Shown here piece by piece: positions 59,982 through 64,000 of a stretch of DNA of 64,000 nt. Source of the stretch: Salinicola aestuarinus (lineage in GTDB: Bacteria > Pseudomonadota > Gammaproteobacteria > Pseudomonadales > Halomonadaceae); assembly GCF_003206645.1 (NCBI RefSeq), contig NZ_PZJP01000008.1, positions 231,512-295,511 of the forward strand, given 5' to 3'. A program made the position numbers and the translations under genes. The notes below the pieces were generated by a model that was given only the letters and a program-made list of their open reading frames with translations, was not told the DNA's origin and made no database searches. Each line of letters starts with the position of its first letter. Positions within the stretch are counted from its first letter, which is position 1.

Positions 59982-61964
59982 ATGTTCGGAAAATTATCAT
60001 TAGATTCAATACCTTTTCATGAGCCGATCATCATGGTCACGGTGGCCGCCATCGCGTTTGGCGCCGCCACGGTCGTGGGTCTGCTCACCTATTTTCGTAA
60101 GTGGGGCTATCTGTGGCGTGAATGGATAACCTCCATCGACCACAAGAAGCTGGGGATCATGTATTTCCTGGTCGCGCTGGTCATGCTCATCCGTGGTTTC
60201 GCGGATGCCATCATGATGAGAACGCAGCAGGCCATTGCCGCTGGTGGTGCTGAGGGCTACCTGCCCCCCCACCACTACGATCAGATCTTCACGGCCCATG
60301 GCGTGATCATGATCTTCTTCGTCGCGATGCCCATGGTCATCGGCTTGATGAACCTGGTCGTGCCGCTGCAGATCGGGGCACGTGACGTCGCCTTCCCGTT
60401 CATGAACAACCTGAGCTTCTGGCTCACGGCAGCGGGTGTGGTGCTGGTCAACCTCTCGCTGTTCGTCGGCGAGTTCGCCAAGACGGGCTGGCTGGCTTAC
60501 GCCCCGCTATCGGGTATCAAATACAGTCCCGATGTCGGCGTGGATTACTGGATATGGGCATTACAGATATCCGGTATCGGTACGACACTGACCGGTATCA
60601 ACTTCTTCGTGACCATCCTCAAGATGCGCACGAAAGGCATGACGATGTTCCGGATGCCGATTTTCACCTGGACGTCGCTCTGCGCTAACGTCCTGATCAT
60701 CGCGTCGTTCCCGATTCTGACCGTCACCATCGCTCTGCTGACGCTGGACCGTTATCTCGGCTTCCACTTCTTCACGAACGATATGGGCGGCAACATGATG
60801 ATGTACGTCAACCTTATCTGGGCGTGGGGACACCCCGAGGTGTACATCCTGATCCTGCCGGCATTCGGGGTCTTCTCGGAAGTCATCGCGACTTTCACGA
60901 AGAAGCGTCTGTTCGGTTACAAGACCATGGTATGGGCGACGGTTGCGATCACTATCCTGTCGTTCGTCGTCTGGCTGCACCACTTCTTCACCATGGGTGC
61001 CGGCGCCAACGTCAATGCCTTCTTCGGCATCACGACGATGATCATCGCCATCCCCACGGGTGTGAAGATCTTCAACTGGCTGTTCACGATGTATCGCGGC
61101 CGGATTCAGTTCACCTCTCCGGTGCTCTGGACCATTGGCTTCATCATCACCTTTACGCTGGGTGGCATGACCGGTGTCATGCTGGCCGTGCCGGGCGCGA
61201 ACTTCGTGCTCCACAACAGCCTGTTCGTCATCGCGCACTTCCACAACGTCATCATCGGCGGCGTGGTGTTCGGCATGCTGGCCGGTCTGACCTTCTGGTT
61301 CCCGAAAGCGTTTGGCTTCACGCTGAACGAAAAATGGGGCAAGCGCTCGTTCTGGTGCTGGCTCGTCGGCTTCTACATGGCCTTCATGCCGCTCTACGCC
61401 CTGAGCTTCTTCGGTGCGATGCGTCGCATGCAGTCCTACGAGCCGACCGCCTGGCAGCCGCTGATGATCGTGGCGTGGGTCGGCGCCGTCATCATCGCGA
61501 TGGGTATCGCCTGCCTGGTTATCCAGATCGTCGTCAGCGTGAAAGACCGCGAGCAGAATCGTGATCTGACCGGTGACCCGTGGGATGGCCGTACGCTCGA
61601 GTGGGCAGCCGCTTCTCCCCCCGCGCACTACAACTTTGCGCACCTGCCGACCGTCAGCTCCATCGACGCGTTCTGGGAGATGAAGCAGCAGCCGGGTGGC
61701 TTCAAGCGTGAACTGGCGAGCAAGTTCGAAGACATTCACATGCCCAAGAACACCACCGAGGGGCCGCTGATGGGGCTGTTCAGCATCATCTTCGGGTTCG
61801 CGCTCATCTGGCACATCTGGTGGCTGGCGATCGTTGGCGGTCTGGGCATCTTCATCACGTTCATGTTCCGTATCTTCAATAACGATACCGACTACTACGT
61901 GGATGCCGCAGAGGTCGAGAAGATCGAGCGCGCTTACTACAAACGGCTAGAGGTGCAGGTCTAA
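59982..61964 (+). CDS. cyoB: Cytochrome bo3 ubiquinol oxidase subunit I
   Basis: Catalytic haem-copper subunit; reduces O2 and pumps protons. About 15 helices. [15 protein letters not shown] (low-spin haem His), [22 protein letters not shown] (CuB His-Tyr pair), LHHFFTMGA (two CuB His) and [13 protein letters not shown] (haem ligands) are all present. 660 residues, close to E. coli's 663. It starts 6 bases after cyoA. Confidence 0.97.
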   Translation: MFGKLSLDSIPFHEPIIMVTVAAIAFGAATVVGLLTYFRKWGYLWREWITSIDHKKLGIMYFLVALVMLIRGFADAIMMRTQQAIAAGGAEGYLPPHHYDQIFTAHGVIMIFFVAMPMVIGLMNLVVPLQIGARDVAFPFMNNLSFWLTAAGVVLVNLSLFVGEFAKTGWLAYAPLSGIKYSPDVGVDYWIWALQISGIGTTLTGINFFVTILKMRTKGMTMFRMPIFTWTSLCANVLIIASFPILTVTIALLTLDRYLGFHFFTNDMGGNMMMYVNLIWAWGHPEVYILILPAFGVFSEVIATFTKKRLFGYKTMVWATVAITILSFVVWLHHFFTMGAGANVNAFFGITTMIIAIPTGVKIFNWLFTMYRGRIQFTSPVLWTIGFIITFTLGGMTGVMLAVPGANFVLHNSLFVIAHFHNVIIGGVVFGMLAGLTFWFPKAFGFTLNEKWGKRSFWCWLVGFYMAFMPLYALSFFGAMRRMQSYEPTAWQPLMIVAWVGAVIIAMGIACLVIQIVVSVKDREQNRDLTGDPWDGRTLEWAAASPPAHYNFAHLPTVSSIDAFWEMKQQPGGFKRELASKFEDIHMPKNTTEGPLMGLFSIIFGFALIWHIWWLAIVGGLGIFITFMFRIFNNDTDYYVDAAEVEKIERAYYKRLEVQV

Positions 61965-61966
61965 TC

Positions 61967-62587
61967 ATGGCAACCGATACGCTCAAGCAGCACGACGCTC
62001 ATGCCCACGACGGGCATGAGCATCACGACACCGGTGCGATCAAGGTGTTCGGTTTCTGGGTCTATCTGATGAGCGACCTGGTGATCTTCGGCACGCTGTT
62101 CGCGACCTTCGCGGTATTGCTCTCCGGGACGGCAGGCGGTCCCGGTGCCAGCGACATCGTCGAACTGCCGCTGATCTTCATTTCGACGATCTTCCTGCTC
62201 GTCAGTAGCTTCACCTTCGGTCTGGCGATTCTCGCCCAGACCGCGGGCGACAAGGGCGCCGTGTTGAAATGGCTGGCAGTGACCTTCCTGCTCGGCCTGG
62301 GCTTCATCTGTCTCGAAGCCTACGAATTTCATCACCTCATTGCCGAGGGCTTCGGGCCTGACCGCAGTGCGTTCCTCTCGGGCTTCTTTACCCTGGTCGG
62401 TACGCATGGTCTGCACGTGAGCCTGGGCCTGGTCTGGATTGCGATCATGTTCTTCCAGATTTCCAAGCAAGGCCTGACCGACGTGACCAAACCGCGCATG
62501 CTCTGTCTGAGCCTGTTCTGGCACTTCCTGGATATCGTCTGGATCTGCGTCTTCTCCTTCGTCTATCTGTTTGGAGCCATGTCATGA
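61967..62587 (+). CDS. cyoC: Cytochrome bo3 ubiquinol oxidase subunit III
   Basis: Five-helix membrane subunit, 206 residues. The N-terminus is His-rich ([14 protein letters not shown]). [60 protein letters not shown] and [23 protein letters not shown] are subunit III marks. Overlaps cyoD by 4 bases. Confidence 0.95.
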   Translation: MATDTLKQHDAHAHDGHEHHDTGAIKVFGFWVYLMSDLVIFGTLFATFAVLLSGTAGGPGASDIVELPLIFISTIFLLVSSFTFGLAILAQTAGDKGAVLKWLAVTFLLGLGFICLEAYEFHHLIAEGFGPDRSAFLSGFFTLVGTHGLHVSLGLVWIAIMFFQISKQGLTDVTKPRMLCLSLFWHFLDIVWICVFSFVYLFGAMS

Positions 62588-62919
62588 GCGACGTACATAA
62601 CTCAGTCGACACCGGCGCCAGCCATGGCAGCCTAAAGTCCTACGTTGTCGGTCTCGTCATTTCGATCGCCTTGACGCTGGTCGCATTCGGCGTGGTCATG
62701 ATGGGAGATTTTTCCCATCTGCTCAGGGTCATCGTGGTGACGGTGACGGCCATCATTCAGGTACTGGTACAGCTGATTCTGTTCATGCACTTGAACACCA
62801 AGGATGAAGACGGCTGGAATTTCATGTCCTTCGTCTTCACCGTTGCCGTGCTCGTACTCCTCGTGGGTGGTTCCCTATGGATCATGCATCACCTTCACGC
62901 CAATATGATGATGGGCTAA
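62584..62919 (+). CDS. cyoD: Cytochrome bo3 ubiquinol oxidase subunit IV
   Basis: Small three-helix subunit, 111 residues: [43 protein letters not shown] and [25 protein letters not shown]. Assists assembly of the copper site. Follows cyoC with a 4-base overlap. Confidence 0.94.
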   Translation: MSDVHNSVDTGASHGSLKSYVVGLVISIALTLVAFGVVMMGDFSHLLRVIVVTVTAIIQVLVQLILFMHLNTKDEDGWNFMSFVFTVAVLVLLVGGSLWIMHHLHANMMMG

Positions 62920-62927
62920 GCCAGCGA

Positions 62928-63821
62928 ATGGCGTTCAAGCCGTACCTGCTGCTTACCAAGCCCGGCATTATCTTCGGCAACCTCGTGACAGTCATCGGCG
63001 GCTATTTTTTAGCCGCCGGTGGTCATTTCGAGCCCCTGCTGTTTCTGGCGGCCGTCATAGGCACCTCGCTCGTCGTCGCATCCGGCTGCGTCTTCAACAA
63101 CGTGATCGATCGCGATATCGATGGGCACATGGCACGGACCCAGTCTCGCGCCATGGTCACCGGTCGAATTTCGATTCCGATCGCCCTGCTGTTTGCCACC
63201 GTGCTGGGCCTGCTAGGCTTCTCACTGCTGACCTGGCTGACGACACCACTGGCGACCGGATTCGCGGCGTTTGGCTTCGCGATCTACGTGGGGGCTTATA
63301 GCCTTTATCTGAAAAGACACTCGGTTCACAGTACGCTGATCGGCAGCCTTTCCGGCGCTTCCCCGCCGGTCATCGGCTACTGTGCTGTCACCGGGGAATT
63401 CGATCTTGGCGCCCTGCTGCTGCTGATCATATTTGGTCTCTGGCAGATGCCCCACTCCTTTGCGATCGCGATCTTTCGCTACGATGACTACGCGTCGGCG
63501 TCGATTCCCGTCTTGCCTGTCAAGCGCGGGATTCCCAATGCGAAGCGGCAGATCGTGATTTACACCGTGCTCTTTGCCATCTCATCCGTCATGTTGACCG
63601 TGGCGGGTTATGCGGGCTGGCTTTACGGTGTCGTGGCGGCGGGTATGAGTGTTTATTGGCTGGCAATTACGCTCAAGGGATTCAAGGCCGACAATAGTGA
63701 AGCGTGGGCCAAGAAGGTATTCGGCGTATCGATCATGGTCGTCACCGCTCTGAGCGTGATGATGTCGATCAACAGCCGAATGCCAATTGCCGAGCCGCTC
63801 TTTTCGTTGGCGAGACTCTAA
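62928..63821 (+). CDS. cyoE: Protohaem IX farnesyltransferase (haem O synthase)
   Basis: Adds the farnesyl tail that makes haem O for subunit I. UbiA-type prenyltransferase with about eight helices. [18 protein letters not shown] is the first Asp-rich motif and the second lies in [15 protein letters not shown]. Start ATG 62928 ([14 protein letters not shown]); the in-frame start at 62877 lies inside cyoD. 297 residues, equal to the family norm. Last gene of the operon. Confidence 0.95.
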   Translation: MAFKPYLLLTKPGIIFGNLVTVIGGYFLAAGGHFEPLLFLAAVIGTSLVVASGCVFNNVIDRDIDGHMARTQSRAMVTGRISIPIALLFATVLGLLGFSLLTWLTTPLATGFAAFGFAIYVGAYSLYLKRHSVHSTLIGSLSGASPPVIGYCAVTGEFDLGALLLLIIFGLWQMPHSFAIAIFRYDDYASASIPVLPVKRGIPNAKRQIVIYTVLFAISSVMLTVAGYAGWLYGVVAAGMSVYWLAITLKGFKADNSEAWAKKVFGVSIMVVTALSVMMSINSRMPIAEPLFSLARL

Positions 63822-63865
63822 CCTTACCGTGTCTTGATCCACGCACCCGGTGTACATCAGACACA

Positions 63866-63897
63866 AAAAAGACCGCTCTAGGGCGGTCTTTTTTTTG
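63866..63897 (+). terminator. Rho-independent terminator of the cyo operon
   Basis: AAAAAAGACCGC-loop-GCGGTCTTTTTTTT: 6 G/C-rich pairs extended by A-U pairs, followed by a long T-run. The remaining bases to the window end hold nothing I can identify. Confidence 0.92.
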
Positions 63898-64000
63898 GCC
63901 ATTCTGGCTGATTCAGCCACGCTCACCGGGAAGAGAGATCAATTCCACCGAGCGTGGATCTGGCATTGCCAAGGATCACGCTTCCGGGGCGGCGTAGGAG

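Noticed and set aside
60561..61814. 417-codon minus-strand frame rich in His, Asp and Arg
   Set aside because: Antisense of cyoB; composition reflects the complement of hydrophobic codons and no domain is visible.

Overview
The window is about 60% GC and gene-dense. It looks like the chromosome of a gammaproteobacterium, most likely a halophile of the Halomonadaceae (Halomonas/Salinicola type). The pointers are the mltD-gloB-methyltransferase-rnhA-dnaQ cluster, tusDCBE, a cyoABCDE oxidase, a ProVW compatible-solute importer, NhaP2, and the zur, nfuA and sufE genes. Genus placement is an inference from gene content only.

Layout. 1-8.9 kb: housekeeping genes (murein transglycosylase cut by the window edge, glyoxalase II, RNase HI, DNA polymerase III epsilon, NudC, SohB, an ArsR-type repressor with a perfect operator palindrome, a YhhQ queuosine-precursor transporter, a YbfF esterase). 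8.9-15.4 kb: Cho nuclease, a TPP-riboswitch-controlled thiamine-precursor ABC importer (thiZXY), a divergent APH-fold protein, and NhaP2. 15.5-17.4 kb: several small secreted proteins, lipoproteins and hypothetical proteins, including a 38-residue lipoprotein, then tRNA-Ser(UGA). 17.5-24.3 kb: Bax-inhibitor-like protein, tusDCBE, AcpH, moaB/moeA, an XRE-cupin regulator and an HDAC-family deacetylase. The deacetylase faces a large Pat-type protein acetyltransferase (24.5-27.2 kb), a possible acetylation/deacetylation pair. 27.3-42.2 kb: proVW without a binding protein, pdxH, a large transporter, wrbA/yfgD, sulfite reductase with DUF934, nfuA, an orphan TAXI binding protein, a KfrA-like coiled-coil regulator with a clear operator, sufE, and a zur-hisI-yidD cluster.

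About 42.4-58.6 kb is an inserted, more AT-rich element of the Tn554 type. At its right end it has a trio of overlapping genes: tyrosine recombinase TnpA, large tyrosine recombinase TnpB and a small DUF6262/TnpC-like protein. Its cargo is two defence modules pointing toward each other. One is a Lamassu-type system (Cap4-like nuclease LmuA, small LmuC, SMC-like zinc-hook ATPase LmuB). The other is a tightly coupled operon of an MmeI/YeeA-like adenine methyltransferase with no visible nuclease motif, a DEAD/DEAH helicase and a GIY-YIG (T5orf172-like) nuclease. I cannot match this second operon to a named system, and it is my best candidate for something undescribed. The middle of the methyltransferase gene, where target recognition should lie, is strikingly AT-rich compared with both ends, as if the specificity segment had been swapped.

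59.0-63.8 kb is the complete cytochrome bo3 operon cyoABCDE with a strong terminator. No rRNA, CRISPR array or prophage was seen.
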